Shown: positions 8,843 to 18,736, counted from the first letter of the stretch. The stretch: DNA of 64,000 nt from Nitrosospira sp. 56-18 (GCA_001899235.1 MKVR01000004.1:34727-98726), one strand, 5' to 3'. A program made the numbers and translations. The notes: generated by a model from the letters alone, not told the origin.

Positions 8843-8862
8843 CCTGCACCGTTTTGCCCGAT

Positions 8863-10164
8863 TCATCGCAGCATCAGCATATTATCGGCCTCCGATTCGA
8901 CCCAAGTCCCGAATTTCTTGCCTTCCCTGTTCAAAATGTCCTTCAGCCACAGAGCATCGTTTCCGGATGCGCGGTTCAGTCTGAAGCGCCTGATTTGCAT
9001 GGGTACCATGCACAAATCAGCAAGGATGTTCGTCGCCGGGTCGATACCAGCAAAGTACATCAAAGCCAGATCGCCTCGATAAGACTCATGCCCGGAAATG
9101 CCTTCATAATCGTTCAGAAAATCTCCGCAGCCATAAAGTATGAGCTTCTGCCTGTAAACCTCGATTCCCTTCACGTGATGGGAAGAATGGCCATGAATAA
9201 TATCCACGCCCGCCTCGTCGATCAGGCGGTGGGCAAATTCCCTATGTTGGGCAGGCACCTCATACCCCCAGTTTCCGCCCCAATGGATCGACATGACTAC
9301 GACATCATTCGCGCGCTTTTCCCGGGAAATGACATCGGCAATTACGCGAATGGTTTTCGCGGAGAAACCACGCAGGAGATCCACTCCGGGCTTGTTTTCC
9401 GAAGCACCCCAGCTCCAGGGAATACCGCTGGTCTCGGAGCCGAACGAGAAAACGAGCACTCTTCCCTTTCCTGAAACCGGCAATATGACAGGAGCTCGCG
9501 CCTCCCGAATATTCAAACCCGCACCCGCGGTCTTGATATTGGCCTTTTTTAATGCCGCTAACGTCTCGGCCAACCCAGCATAGCCCCAATCCAGAACATG
9601 ATTATTTGCCAAGGCGCAGCAATCGATTTTTGCCGCGCTTATGCTGCCAATGTTGTCCGGATGCATCCGATAGTTGACCGCCTTACCTGCCTCCACCTCG
9701 TCACTTCGCGTAACAGCCGTTTCAAGGTTGATAATACGGACGTCCGGCTGCCTGCTTTCCAGTTCCGCAAGAGCCTCGCCCCAGATATAAGCATATTCCA
9801 CCGGTTTTGGGAGCGTTCCATTGGCATCTTCCGCAAGCGCCACATAACCGGAAGCGCTTTTCATGTATCGCTCGTAGAGAATGGGATTCCCGGGATGAGG
9901 AAGGATCTGATCGATGCCCCTGCCGGCCATCACATCTCCGCACAGAAATAGAGAAAGCAAATCGGCACGCGCGCTCGTCTTAGGCACGCGCCCCTTATTT
10001 TCCTGCACTACCGGCATGACTTTATCAGCCCGAGTCGAAGGCAAGCTTAAACTCATGGCCAATCCCATGGTTAGAGAAGAAATGATAAACTCGCGCCGCT
10101 TCGGTCGATGGCTGGTATGGATCGGAGCCTTCCGATATCTCATCGGCGCCTCGTCATATGGCAT
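8863..10164 (-). CDS. CapA-family (PGA_cap metallophosphatase-like) protein, Tat-type leader
   Basis: Motifs of the CapA/PgsA family occur in order: LCGDVMAGRG, INLETAVT, ALANNHVLDWG, SIHWGGNWGYE and HGHSSHHVKG, then YGCGDFLNDY. These match metal ligands of a calcineurin-like fold. The leader has KRREFIISSL followed by a hydrophobic run, which suggests Tat export. Start at 10164 puts this motif at a normal distance; a GTG at 10233 with an AGG stretch before it is a possible earlier start. CapA proteins function in poly-gamma-glutamate capsule or peptidase-like reactions, but no pgs/cap genes are nearby, so its role here is open. Confidence 0.85.
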   Translation of the reverse strand: MPYDEAPMRYRKAPIHTSHRPKRREFIISSLTMGLAMSLSLPSTRADKVMPVVQENKGRVPKTSARADLLSLFLCGDVMAGRGIDQILPHPGNPILYERYMKSASGYVALAEDANGTLPKPVEYAYIWGEALAELESRQPDVRIINLETAVTRSDEVEAGKAVNYRMHPDNIGSISAAKIDCCALANNHVLDWGYAGLAETLAALKKANIKTAGAGLNIREARAPVILPVSGKGRVLVFSFGSETSGIPWSWGASENKPGVDLLRGFSAKTIRVIADVISREKRANDVVVMSIHWGGNWGYEVPAQHREFAHRLIDEAGVDIIHGHSSHHVKGIEVYRQKLILYGCGDFLNDYEGISGHESYRGDLALMYFAGIDPATNILADLCMVPMQIRRFRLNRASGNDALWLKDILNREGKKFGTWVESEADNMLMLR

Positions 10165-10346
10165 AAATTTTAATCTTAGACCGACCTCGACGTATTGCCT
10201 GTTTGCTGGCACATAAACCTCTTTCGAACGCACCTTTCGCCTACGGAACCCGAGCTGTTATACTTCCATCGGTAGACCTGTCCAGACCAATGGCTCATGC
10301 CCGATCCACACCTTGCAGCTATCCGATAGGCCCTTAAAAACCTCAT

Positions 10347-10802
10347 ATGCGTTACTGGCTCATGAAGTCGGAACCTTCCGATGTCAGCATCGATGACCTC
10401 GCGGCCATGCCGCAGCAAACCGTCGCCTGGTATGGTGTGCGCAATTATCAGGCACGCAATTTCATGCGCGACCAGATGCGCGTCGGGGATGGGGTTTTCT
10501 TCTATCATTCGAGCTGCGACCAGCCGGGAATCGCGGGCATTGCCGAGGTGAGCAAACTGGCCTATCCCGACGCTACGCAGTTCGATTCCGGCAATAAATA
10601 TTTCGACCCGAAGGCTACACACGAGACTCCCCGCTGGTTCAACGTGGATGTACGATTAAAAAAGAAGACACGCCTGGTGGGGATCAGGGAATTGCGCACC
10701 TACCCTGAGCTGGCCAGCCTGCGCATCCTGCAAAAAGGCAGCCGGCTATCCATCACGCCGGTGGACCCCGCTGAATGGAAATTCATCCTGGGTATTCTAT
10801 GA
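10347..10802 (+). CDS. EVE domain protein
   Basis: The 151-residue protein is a single EVE domain (PUA-like fold): it opens with MRYWLMKSEP, followed by WYGVRNYQARNFMRDQM, DGVFFYHSSC and FDPKATHETPRW, all family landmarks. EVE domains bind modified bases in RNA or DNA. The order zapA-6S RNA-EVE-TSUP exporter is familiar in betaproteobacteria; here three genes are inserted between 6S RNA and this gene. Confidence 0.9.
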   Translation: MRYWLMKSEPSDVSIDDLAAMPQQTVAWYGVRNYQARNFMRDQMRVGDGVFFYHSSCDQPGIAGIAEVSKLAYPDATQFDSGNKYFDPKATHETPRWFNVDVRLKKKTRLVGIRELRTYPELASLRILQKGSRLSITPVDPAEWKFILGIL

Positions 10803-10914
10803 GGCCTGTCCAGGCGTTTTGCCAAGCCTGGCCAAGATTTGGCACCTGCACCGATCCGCTTGTTTCCGCCATTCCAGAAATTGAAGCCAGCCATCCATCA
10901 TCATAGAACCTGAG

Positions 10915-11712
10915 GTGGAGTGGGCGCCGGCTTATCTGCTGTTGGGTGCGGTTGTCGGGTATTTTGCCGGACTGCTGGGTATTGGCGGCGGGTTGATCCT
11001 GGTGCCGGTACTGACTTTCATCTTCAACGCGCAGCATTTCCCACCTGACCGCATCCTCCACCTTGCCCTGGGCACTACCATGGCCGCGATCGTTTTCACC
11101 TCGATTGCCAGCCTGCGCACCCATCACGCCCACGGAGCGGTGAACTGGCAGGTGGTAAGACATATTTCTCCGGGAATCATCCTGGGCACGCTGACAGGCG
11201 CGACACTGGTGAACGCGCTCTCAAGCAAGGTTCTCAGCGTTATTTTCGTCACCTTCATTTTTTATGCGGCGACGCAGATGCTGCTGCGGATTTCCCCCAA
11301 GCCCAGCCGGAGCCTGCCTGGCAGGCTGGGCATGTTCGGCGCGGGAAGCCTGATTGGGCTGATTTCCAGTTTTGTTGCGATTGGCGGAGGGCTGCTAAGC
11401 GTTCCGTTTCTATCCTTTTGCAACGTCAGGCTGCAGCATGCCATTGGCACAGCCGCTGCCATAGGCTTTCCCATAGCGCTGACAGGCACCATCGGCTATA
11501 TCGCCAATGGAATGGCGCAGCCCCAGCCGCTTCCGGAATACAGCCTGGGTTATGTCTATCCACCGGCATTGGCGTGGATAGTGCTGGCCAGCATGGTGAC
11601 CGCGCCCCTGGGCGCCAGAACCACGCATGTCATGCAGACCAGCACGCTCAGGAAGATTTTTGTGGCGTTGCTTTATTTTCTGGGAATAAAGATGTTGATG
11701 GAATTTTTTTGA
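10915..11712 (+). CDS. TauE/SafE (TSUP) family membrane exporter
   Basis: The 265-residue protein has about eight hydrophobic segments and the two internally repeated, glycine-rich motifs of the TSUP family: GLLGIGGGLILVPVL near residue 25 and SSFVAIGGGLLSVPFL near residue 155. Members move sulfite, sulfoacetate or related organosulfur anions across the inner membrane. It starts with GTG. The substrate cannot be read from the sequence. It follows the EVE gene on the same strand after 112 bp. Confidence 0.88.
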   Translation: MEWAPAYLLLGAVVGYFAGLLGIGGGLILVPVLTFIFNAQHFPPDRILHLALGTTMAAIVFTSIASLRTHHAHGAVNWQVVRHISPGIILGTLTGATLVNALSSKVLSVIFVTFIFYAATQMLLRISPKPSRSLPGRLGMFGAGSLIGLISSFVAIGGGLLSVPFLSFCNVRLQHAIGTAAAIGFPIALTGTIGYIANGMAQPQPLPEYSLGYVYPPALAWIVLASMVTAPLGARTTHVMQTSTLRKIFVALLYFLGIKMLMEFF

Positions 11713-11827
11713 GGATCAAGCCTGGCAAATTGTCAACTCAGCCATACGGCGCAATGCGCTTCGCTTATTGGCGCCCTACTGCCGCTGATCCGAAAAGGAG
11801 GTTCATCTGCTGAGTATCAGAATTTCT

Positions 11828-12154
11828 TTATCTAGGCATCCCCAGATGAATCAGGATTGCATCTTCCACAGCCAGCATATCGATCTTTGACAGGATGCCA
11901 AGCCGGTTTTTCAAGCGAATTTTATCTGAGGCCATGATCTGATCGGCCGTTACCTTACCCTGCTTTCCATTTATGGTCACTAATGCTTCGCCAGGATATT
12001 GACGGGTCGTGTTGCTGGTCAAGGGGATTACGACAACGCGTGCGAGATTTCGGTTGGCAGCGTCATTGCTGACGACAACAGCGGGTCGCGTCTTACGAAC
12101 CTTGCTTCCGACCGCAGGGTCAAATTCCACCCACCACACTTCACCGCGTTTCAT
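11828..12154 (-). CDS. MazF/PemK-type toxin (endoribonuclease)
   Basis: The 108-residue protein has the family hallmarks MKRGEVWWVEFDPAVGSKVRKTRPAVVVSND and VVVIPLTSNT read in segments: GEVWWV at the N-terminus, the KTRPAVVVS strand that carries the catalytic arginine, and the IPLTS motif. It should cut mRNA at short sequences when free of antitoxin. Its start overlaps the end of the antitoxin gene by 14 bp, typical of co-translated toxin-antitoxin pairs. Confidence 0.92.
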   Translation of the reverse strand: MKRGEVWWVEFDPAVGSKVRKTRPAVVVSNDAANRNLARVVVIPLTSNTTRQYPGEALVTINGKQGKVTADQIMASDKIRLKNRLGILSKIDMLAVEDAILIHLGMPR

Positions 12155-12371
12155 CGCTCATATCGACGGCAAGCGCATCAATCCATTCCTTTGCCCCCGC
12201 CTCTCGCTCCTTATCGGCAGCCATCGCCCGATACTCTTCATCCAGAGAATTATTCATGACATGCGGCCTTACCAAGTCCTCGATGAACTGGCTCATGCGG
12301 CGTTTGCCGACCGTTCGATAAAGACCTTCGTACACCGCTTCGTCAAGAGTAATAGTCATTCGTTTATGCAT
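12141..12371 (-). CDS. MazE-type ribbon-helix-helix antitoxin
   Basis: A 76-residue acidic protein with an N-terminal ribbon-helix-helix domain (RMTITLDEAVYEGLYR, then RRMSQFIEDLVRPHV) that would bind DNA as a dimer, and an acidic C-terminal tail ending in DALAVDMSDETR that would neutralise the toxin. A GAGG ribosome site lies 7 bases before the ATG. It should repress its own operon through the ACGTA repeats just upstream. Confidence 0.9.
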   Translation of the reverse strand: MHKRMTITLDEAVYEGLYRTVGKRRMSQFIEDLVRPHVMNNSLDEEYRAMAADKEREAGAKEWIDALAVDMSDETR

Positions 12372-12384
12372 GATTAACCTCGTT

Positions 12385-12407
12385 ATTATACGTACACGTA
12401 CAACGTA
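12385..12407 (-). promoter_or_regulatory. Toxin-antitoxin promoter with three ACGTA repeats (operator)
   Basis: On the minus strand TATAAT (12385-12390) lies 13 bp before the antitoxin start. Three copies of ACGTA (12390-12394, 12396-12400, 12403-12407 on the plus strand) sit 6-7 bp apart and overlap the -10, with GTAC-type dyads. This is the expected place for autoregulation by a ribbon-helix-helix antitoxin. Confidence 0.6.
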
Positions 12408-12490
12408 TGATAGCAGTTATCTCTTCATGCAACCTGAGGAGACATCGTTTTCCTTCGTTTAGAGACCCCGAAGTCTTGTTGTCTGCACGG

Positions 12491-13393
12491 CTATCCCCTC
12501 AACCGTTGCAGGGCTTCTTCATACTTCTTGGTGGTTTTGGCAAGAACGCCGGGGGGCAGCGCGGGGGCTGGCGGCTTCTTGTTCCAGTCCTGTGTTTCCA
12601 GCCAGTCGCGCACGAACTGCTTGTCATAGCTGGGGGGATTGCATCCCGGCGAATATTGGTCAGCCGGCCAGAAACGCGACGAATCCGGAGTCAATGCCTC
12701 GTCTATGAGGTACAACGCTCCTGCTTCATCCCGGCCGAACTCGAACTTGGTGTCCGCAATGATAATGCCCTTATTGATGGCGTAGTCCGCAGCCTCGGCA
12801 TAGAGTGCTATGGCCTTGCCCCGCACTGTGGCTGCCAGGTCCTTGCCCAGCAATTTTTCCGCTTCCGCAAATGAAATGTTTTCATCATGAAAGCCTGCCG
12901 CAGCTTTGGTGGAAGGGGTAAAAATGGGTCCGCCTGGCAATCTGGCCGCCTGCTGCATGCCCTGGGGAAGCGCAATCCCGGAGATGGCCCCGGTCGCTTG
13001 GTAATCTTTCCAGCCGGAACCCGCGATGTATCCCCGTACGATGGCTTCTATCGGCAGGGGCTTCAGCCGCTTTACCACGAATGCGCGGCCGGCTACCTGC
13101 TCACGCTCGTTCTCTGCCACGACCGATTCGGGTGCAATGCCGGTAAGGTGATTGGGAATGATGTGATCCAGCTTTTCAAACCAGAAGCTGGATAGCGCCG
13201 TCAGCAGCCTGCCTTTTCCCGGCACGGGCGTTGGCAGGATGACATCGAAAGCAGACAGCCTGTCCGTTTGCACGACCAACAGCTTGTCTTCATCCACGGC
13301 GTAAATATCCCGGACTTTTCCGCGATGCAGGAGCGGCAGGCTCTGGATGGCTGTTTCAAGCAGGCTGCCTTGTTCGTCGTTTCGCTCAGCCAT
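12491..13393 (-). CDS. purC: Phosphoribosylaminoimidazole-succinocarboxamide synthase (SAICAR synthase)
   Basis: PurC joins CAIR and aspartate with ATP, step 8 of purine synthesis. The 300-residue protein has [29 protein letters not shown] in segments ([10 protein letters not shown]-binding start), [16 protein letters not shown], and the C-terminal [13 protein letters not shown] motif. It follows purE and purK on the same strand, 12 bp after purK, so the three form an operon. Confidence 0.96.
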   Translation of the reverse strand: MAERNDEQGSLLETAIQSLPLLHRGKVRDIYAVDEDKLLVVQTDRLSAFDVILPTPVPGKGRLLTALSSFWFEKLDHIIPNHLTGIAPESVVAENEREQVAGRAFVVKRLKPLPIEAIVRGYIAGSGWKDYQATGAISGIALPQGMQQAARLPGGPIFTPSTKAAAGFHDENISFAEAEKLLGKDLAATVRGKAIALYAEAADYAINKGIIIADTKFEFGRDEAGALYLIDEALTPDSSRFWPADQYSPGCNPPSYDKQFVRDWLETQDWNKKPPAPALPPGVLAKTTKKYEEALQRLRG

Positions 13394-13405
13394 GATTCGC
13401 TTCCG

Positions 13406-14650
13406 TCATGCGCTTTGTGCGCTATGCGCGCTGTCATGTGCATCGTGCCTGCTGCGCTGCTCCGGGCGTAAGGATGCGGCAAGCGCTTCCTTGATCTCCA
13501 GCGCAAGCTGCAGGCCCGCTTCGACAGTTTCCGCAAGAACTGTATAGTGGCCCATTTTTCTTCCAGGCCGGGCAGCCAGCTTGCCGTACAAGTGCAATTT
13601 TACATTGGGATGCCGCAATATTTCCTGCCATGGAGGCTCTCCCTCCCGCCACAGGTCGCCCAATAAATTCACCATCACGGCAGTACCCCGCATTGCCGTG
13701 CTTCCAAGAGGTATGCCGCAAAGGCTGCGCGCCTGCTGCTCGAACTGGGAGGTCACGCACGCGTCCATTGTATAGTGGCCGCTATTGTGGGGACGCGGCG
13801 CAATCTCGTTTACCAGTAGCCGGGCATCTGGCCCATCACCCAGGATAAAAAACTCCACGCATAGCACACCCCGATAATCCAGTTTTTCGGCAATGTGCAC
13901 CGCTGTCTCGCATGCTTTTCGAATGATCTCCGGGGCTACCCTGGCCGGGACGATGCTTATGTCGAGAATACCATTGCGATGCCGGTTCTCCGACACCGGG
14001 AAAGTCGCCACCTCGCCATCAAAACCGCGCGCCACGACTACCGAAACCTCGCTCGACAAAGCCACGCGCTGTTCCAGTACGCAGGGCTCGCGATCCATCG
14101 CGGCCCATGCCTCGTCAAGCTCCGGCTGGCTGCTTACCCGCTGCTGGCCTTTGCCATCGTAGCCCAGCCGGCTTATCTTGAGGATGCCTGGAAGCAAGGC
14201 CGAACTCGACTCTGAACGCGCTCCCGGAAACATGCTTTTAACGTTCCAGGAACCTTTTTCATCCTGAATTACCGCGTAGGGAACGACCTCAAAGCCGCTG
14301 TCCGCAAGAAACTGCTTTTCAAGAATGCGATCCTGGGCAATGGCCACGCTGCTCGCGGCGGGACTGACCACGCCATATTCAGCCAGCGTTTTCAGGGAAT
14401 CAGCGGGTACGTTTTCGAATTCCGTGGTAAACGCGGCGCAGGAAGACCCTAGCTCCCGCAGGGCAGCGGAATCCAGATAGTCTGCGCGCACATGCCGCTC
14501 GGCAATATTGCTGGCCGGACTGTGCTCGTCCGGGTCAAGCACAGTCACGCGGTACCCCATGCGTTGCGCCGCCATGGTGAACATGCGGCCGAGCTGGCCT
14601 CCGCCAAGAATTCCCAGCATTGCTCCCGGCATGATGCTGCCAGTCCTCAT
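13406..14650 (-). CDS. purK: N5-carboxyaminoimidazole ribonucleotide synthase
   Basis: PurK is the ATP-grasp enzyme that carboxylates AIR with bicarbonate. The 414-residue protein starts with the ATP-grasp fold motif [16 protein letters not shown], then has [29 protein letters not shown] and [19 protein letters not shown], all typical. Its start overlaps the purE stop by 4 bp (ATGA). A C-terminal Ala/His/Ser-rich tail extends beyond the family core. Confidence 0.96.
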   Translation of the reverse strand: MRTGSIMPGAMLGILGGGQLGRMFTMAAQRMGYRVTVLDPDEHSPASNIAERHVRADYLDSAALRELGSSCAAFTTEFENVPADSLKTLAEYGVVSPAASSVAIAQDRILEKQFLADSGFEVVPYAVIQDEKGSWNVKSMFPGARSESSSALLPGILKISRLGYDGKGQQRVSSQPELDEAWAAMDREPCVLEQRVALSSEVSVVVARGFDGEVATFPVSENRHRNGILDISIVPARVAPEIIRKACETAVHIAEKLDYRGVLCVEFFILGDGPDARLLVNEIAPRPHNSGHYTMDACVTSQFEQQARSLCGIPLGSTAMRGTAVMVNLLGDLWREGEPPWQEILRHPNVKLHLYGKLAARPGRKMGHYTVLAETVEAGLQLALEIKEALAASLRPEQRSRHDAHDSAHSAQSA

Positions 14651-15138
14651 GATGCTGGCAATGTCATTGCCAGGACGGTTTCCGCCTGGGCCTGGCGAAA
14701 TTTGACGAGAAGACCGGCGAGCTCCGCGTCTTCCGCTGCCAGCAGCGAAACCGCGAACAAACCGGCATTGGCAGCGCCGGGCTCGCCTATCGCAAATGTG
14801 GCGACGGGAACGCCCTTAGGCATTTGAACGATGGAAAGGAGTGAATCGATGCCCTGAAGCGGCCTGGAGGTGACCGGCACACCCAGGACCGGCAGGATGG
14901 TTTTTGCCGCGATCATACCGGGAAGGTGTGCTGCGCCACCCGCGCCAGCAATAATGCATTTGAGCCCGCGCCCAGCTGCGGTTTCGGCATAATGGAACAT
15001 GCGATCGGGAGTGCGGTGCGCCGATACCACCTCGGCTTCATACGCCACATTGAAGTCTTTCAAGACACCCGCCGCGTGCTTCATCACCTCCCAATCACTG
15101 CTGCTGCCCATTATGAGGCCCACTCGCGGCTTATCCAT
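14647..15138 (-). CDS. purE: N5-carboxyaminoimidazole ribonucleotide mutase
   Basis: PurE moves the carboxyl group from N5-CAIR to give CAIR. The 163-residue protein has the conserved [28 protein letters not shown] and [17 protein letters not shown] motifs, including the active-site Ser, Asp and His. It leads the purE-purK-purC operon and is followed by purK with a 4-bp overlap. The upstream psiE-like gene ends 17 bp before it. Confidence 0.97.
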   Translation of the reverse strand: MDKPRVGLIMGSSSDWEVMKHAAGVLKDFNVAYEAEVVSAHRTPDRMFHYAETAAGRGLKCIIAGAGGAAHLPGMIAAKTILPVLGVPVTSRPLQGIDSLLSIVQMPKGVPVATFAIGEPGAANAGLFAVSLLAAEDAELAGLLVKFRQAQAETVLAMTLPAS

Positions 15139-15155
15139 TTGATGCCTTGTCCGTC

Positions 15156-15722
15156 CTAATCGCCGCTGATATTGTTCTTTTTGGAGCTGGGATTCGCCAA
15201 CTCCTCCAGATCCTCGAGATAGGGATAACGCACATGCCCATAGCGTATGACCAGCACGGCGATGGCAACGAGCACGATCGAAGCGGAAACGCCCAGCAGT
15301 CGAATGTTGTCCATCTCCTTGATATCCACGATTACGTAGCGCGCCATCGCCACCATGGCGATATAAAGAGGAAATCTTACCGGCAGCTTGCCGGACTCGA
15401 AATACAATCCTACCATGGTCAGAATTTCCAGGTAGAGAAACATCAGCAGCAAGTCTGCCAGCGTAACCCTGGCGTTGTTGATCATCAACAGGGTTTCCTG
15501 ATAACCCGCGTATATCGTCGCCAACGCGATGACGATCAGTCCCGCCCCTTCAAAGAAGTAAAGGGTTCGGCGGGAATATTGGGCGGCTCGGGGATGAAGC
15601 ATTCTTCGAAAAAAATTGATTGGGAAGATGCCAGGGAACTTCAAAACGAGTCCGCGGAGTCGCTTTGCAGGCCGGGATACTCCTATTTTACCAGCAATGC
15701 ACTCCGCGGCGGGCCTGATCAA
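15156..15722 (-). CDS. PsiE-family membrane protein
   Basis: The 188-residue protein has four hydrophobic segments (about residues 53-70, 85-105, 120-135 and 145-160) and the family features [23 protein letters not shown] and [11 protein letters not shown]. It resembles the phosphate-starvation-inducible PsiE family, whose function is unknown. The frame opens at a TTG with a GGGGAG stretch before it; a later ATG at 15602 directly before the first membrane segment is equally possible. It precedes purE closely on the same strand. Confidence 0.78.
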   Translation of the reverse strand: MIRPAAECIAGKIGVSRPAKRLRGLVLKFPGIFPINFFRRMLHPRAAQYSRRTLYFFEGAGLIVIALATIYAGYQETLLMINNARVTLADLLLMFLYLEILTMVGLYFESGKLPVRFPLYIAMVAMARYVIVDIKEMDNIRLLGVSASIVLVAIAVLVIRYGHVRYPYLEDLEELANPSSKKNNISGD

Positions 15723-15829
15723 CTGCTCCCCATGCTACCTCTTCCATATGACAATTGACAATCGACAGTGCCGATTTCAGGCAAAGCTGGGCAGCGATTG
15801 CACGATTGCGCAATCCCGAAACTGAAATG

Positions 15830-16636
15830 TCATTCTTTCAGCTTCCGCAGCAAATCGGCATCCACCCATCCGTTGATACCATTGATACCGGCTCTTCCTT
15901 TCAACAGCTCGAATGGCTGGGTGGGCTCGCCCAGATCGGATAAAACCAGCGCAGCTCCATCGAAATTCTGCGGCCGCGTGTACGCATTGACTGTCACCAC
16001 TGTATCGAGCCCGGCGGCAAGCGCAGCTCTTATCCCGTTCTCCGAATCTTCCATGGCGATGCACTGGCTTGCCGGCAGCCCGAGCTGTTCAAGAACCCAA
16101 TGATAGATATCCGGCTCAGGCTTTTTTCCGGGAACGATATCTCCCGCGCCGATAACATCAAACCAGCCCGGTGATTCTTCTCCCAAAGTGGATTTCAGCA
16201 GGGAAGTCACATTTTCCGGCGTGGTAGTGGTAGCAATGGCAATTTTTATGTTCTCGTCGCGCAGGTTCCGGATCAAGCGCGCCACCCCCGGGCGCAGCGG
16301 TATTTTTCCGTTTTCGAGCATATTTACATAATGCCGCGTCTTGATCTTGTGCAGGGAAGCAATCCAGCTATCCAGTTCTTGCCTGCCCAATTCATCGGGA
16401 GCGTGTTTTTCCATGAAATGGCGTATGCGCTCCTTGCCCCCGGTTATTGCCAGCAATTCTCCATAGAGCTCGACATCCCAATCCCAGCCGAGTCCCAGTT
16501 CGCTAAAAGCGGCATTGAACGCGGGGCGATGACCATCGCGCTCGGTGTCTGCAAGCGTTCCATCGACGTCGAACAAGACTGCCCGCAATGGCCCATTCTT
16601 CTTTTCAGTATTTGCTTTCAAGGTGCTCCCGTTCAT
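15830..16636 (-). CDS. cbbY: CbbY-like HAD-superfamily phosphatase
   Basis: The protein has the HAD motif I FDVDGTLADTE with the nucleophile Asp, a helical cap typical of subclass I, motif II in IAIATTTTPEN, the lysine in PGKKPEPDIY, and motif IV AMEDSENGI. This set, with the WDWDVELYGELLAITGGKERI cap signature read in segments, is characteristic of CbbY, which removes the inhibitory sugar xylulose-1,5-bisphosphate and protects Rubisco. No cbb operon lies in the window. Length 268 fits the family. Confidence 0.85.
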   Translation of the reverse strand: MNGSTLKANTEKKNGPLRAVLFDVDGTLADTERDGHRPAFNAAFSELGLGWDWDVELYGELLAITGGKERIRHFMEKHAPDELGRQELDSWIASLHKIKTRHYVNMLENGKIPLRPGVARLIRNLRDENIKIAIATTTTPENVTSLLKSTLGEESPGWFDVIGAGDIVPGKKPEPDIYHWVLEQLGLPASQCIAMEDSENGIRAALAAGLDTVVTVNAYTRPQNFDGAALVLSDLGEPTQPFELLKGRAGINGINGWVDADLLRKLKE

Positions 16637-16651
16637 GATTCGTGGTTAGTA

Positions 16652-16790
16652 ATTGATCCGGCCTGGGAATATCATGAATCCCGCCATCCGAGCTTGACCT
16701 GGAATCCAGCCCCAGGCTGGTAAACGGCCTGTTTCGAACGCCGCTCGGCTTCCACCGGCATGACGCTTATCGTCTGCTCGCCGGATCAAT
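16652..16790 (+). repeat. Dispersed inverted-repeat element, copy A (139 bp)
   Basis: The element starts with ATTGATCCGG (16652-16661) and ends with its exact reverse complement CCGGATCAAT (16781-16790). It contains inner blocks shared with other copies, such as CCTGTTTCGAACGCC and TGACCTGGAATCCAG. It lies between cbbY and the sua5-like gene. No open reading frame is inside, so it resembles a MITE or a dRS3/REP-like element. Confidence 0.75.
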
Positions 16791-16866
16791 AGCAATAAGC
16801 AGAAACATGGTACAACATATTGCTTATTCGCTTACGGTCCTCTCACCGGCGTTGTCAGGCCCGAAC

Positions 16867-17877
16867 CTATGGAGCATGGGCAGCCCGCCGCAGGCGGTCT
16901 GAAACGGCCAGCCAGGCTGGATCGTCAGGAGGGGTTTCAACCAATAACCGGTCGAACCCGTCATTATCCAGATTGCGCAGGGTTGCATACAAGCGATGGC
17001 CATATTGCAGGGCATCGGCTGGCATGGAGACGTTCAGGATATTTTTTTCGTCCATCATTTCCGCACGCCGTTCCCTGCTCGATGCCGACCAACTCACTAC
17101 CGCAACGCGCAATCGCCGGGTTCGCAGTTCCAGGGCGCGCTGCCACAGCGCTTCTCCCGCCAGCAATTCGAGCGGCGTTGCCGGCGCATAGTGCGATGCC
17201 AACGATCCGGACACGCGAACGCGCTGCGCGCGGGTTCCATCCGCGAGGACCACATTGCCATCCAGCGCCTCCGCCAGCGAAGCGAGTGGAATGCCACCGG
17301 GGCGCAGCACGATCGCGGTTTGCCCTTCAAAACCGACAATGGTGCTTTCCAGCCCGATTTCGCATGGCCCCCCATCCAGAATCATGTCTACGGCATCGCC
17401 CAATTCCTGATGGACATGGGCTGCCATGGTAGGACTCACATGCCCGAACCGGTTGGCCGAAGGCGCCGCAAGCGCCCTGTCCTCGCCAAGTTCCGCGAGC
17501 AGGGCCAGGGCAACCGGATGATTCGGCACCCGCAACCCCACGGTTTCCTGGCCGCCGGTCACATACTCCGAAACTTGACGGGCGCGGGGCAAAATCAATG
17601 TCAACGGTCCCGGCCAGAAACGCTCGGCCAGTGCCATAGCCGCGTCCGGTATGACCCTGGCCCAGCGGCGCAACTGGGAAGCATCCCCGAAATGGACGAT
17701 CAGCGGATGATCCGCAGGCCGCTTCTTGATTTCAAAAATGCGCCTCACCGCGGCAGAACTGGAGATATCGGCCCCGAGTCCATAAACCGTCTCGGTCGGG
17801 AAGGCCACGATGCCGCCTGCCTTGAGAAGCGTGGCGGCGTGGACGATCTGGTCATGCATTCCGGGTGCACTGGTCAT
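16867..17877 (-). CDS. L-threonylcarbamoyladenylate synthase (Sua5/YwlC type)
   Basis: This enzyme makes threonylcarbamoyl-AMP from Thr, bicarbonate and ATP for t6A modification of ANN-decoding tRNAs. The YrdC domain shows GGIVAFPTETVYGLGAD, IKKRPADHPLIVH, WPGPLTLIL and LAAPSANRFGHVSPT, followed by the C-terminal Sua5 domain found in the longer (about 340 residue) type. The ATG at 17877 is preferred over the first possible start at 17958, which adds 27 residues not typical of the family. Confidence 0.9.
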   Translation of the reverse strand: MTSAPGMHDQIVHAATLLKAGGIVAFPTETVYGLGADISSSAAVRRIFEIKKRPADHPLIVHFGDASQLRRWARVIPDAAMALAERFWPGPLTLILPRARQVSEYVTGGQETVGLRVPNHPVALALLAELGEDRALAAPSANRFGHVSPTMAAHVHQELGDAVDMILDGGPCEIGLESTIVGFEGQTAIVLRPGGIPLASLAEALDGNVVLADGTRAQRVRVSGSLASHYAPATPLELLAGEALWQRALELRTRRLRVAVVSWSASSRERRAEMMDEKNILNVSMPADALQYGHRLYATLRNLDNDGFDRLLVETPPDDPAWLAVSDRLRRAAHAP

Positions 17878-17983
17878 GCCAGTGATTCGCCGATTGCAAC
17901 GATTCCAACCCGAAAGCCAGCTTTTCCTGGCATACCTGGCACATCTGGCACATTCCACGCCAGCCCATCAGATGCCCGCGCGG

Positions 17984-18736
17984 TCACCTGCGAATCATCT
18001 TCGCGGACAGCACCGCATGATCGGAGATCCGTGACCACGGCCTGCCCTGGTGCACCTGCGCATTCTCCACATGAAAACCGCGCACATAGATTCGATCGAG
18101 GCGAAACAGCGGCAAGGCGGAAGGGAAGCTGCGCGCCACCCTCCCTCCGGTCAGTTCGAATACTTCGGATAGATTGAGACGCCTGACCAGTATGCCGCTG
18201 GCGAGTTCGCGCCAATCGTTGAAGTCGCCCGCTATGACCAGGGGCGCATGCTTGGGAACAAGCTGTTCGATATGCTGCTCCAGCGCCTGCAATTGCAGGG
18301 ATTGCCCGCGCTTGAACAGCCCCAGATGAACGCAGATGCAATGCAGGTTCTCCGACCAGGCTGGCATGCTGATTTCGCAATGAAGGAGGCCACGGCTTTC
18401 GAAACGGTGCGCGGAAACGTCCACATTGTTCCATCGCACAATGGGATAACGGCTCAGTATGGCATTGCCATGATGGCCTTCATCATACACGGCATTTTTC
18501 CCATAGGCGAAGTCAGTCCAGACTGAATCGGCCAGGAACTCATGCTGCGGCGCGGGCGGCCAGTCTTCGAACCGTTCTGCATGGCCTTTGTGCTGCCCGA
18601 CCACTTCCTGCAGGAAAATGATATCTGCGCCAAGGGTTCTTAAATTGTCGCGCAGCTGATGCACCGTCATGCGGCGCTTGAAATGGGAAAACCCCTTGTG
18701 GATGTTATATGTCGCAATATGCAGCTTGTTCAGCAT
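17984..18736 (-). CDS. Endonuclease/exonuclease/phosphatase (EEP) family protein, YbhP-like
   Basis: The 250-residue protein has EEP motifs: ATYNIHKG at the N-terminus, DIIFLQEVVG with the metal-binding glutamate, CVHLGLF, IAGDFNDW and, near the C-terminus, RLDRIYVRG and SDHAVLSA. The family hydrolyses phosphodiester bonds in nucleic acids or lipids; the exact substrate is unknown. Such genes often accompany a cardiolipin synthase, which is not seen here. The next gene downstream on the same strand is the Sua5-type gene. Confidence 0.85.
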   Translation of the reverse strand: MLNKLHIATYNIHKGFSHFKRRMTVHQLRDNLRTLGADIIFLQEVVGQHKGHAERFEDWPPAPQHEFLADSVWTDFAYGKNAVYDEGHHGNAILSRYPIVRWNNVDVSAHRFESRGLLHCEISMPAWSENLHCICVHLGLFKRGQSLQLQALEQHIEQLVPKHAPLVIAGDFNDWRELASGILVRRLNLSEVFELTGGRVARSFPSALPLFRLDRIYVRGFHVENAQVHQGRPWSRISDHAVLSAKMIRR

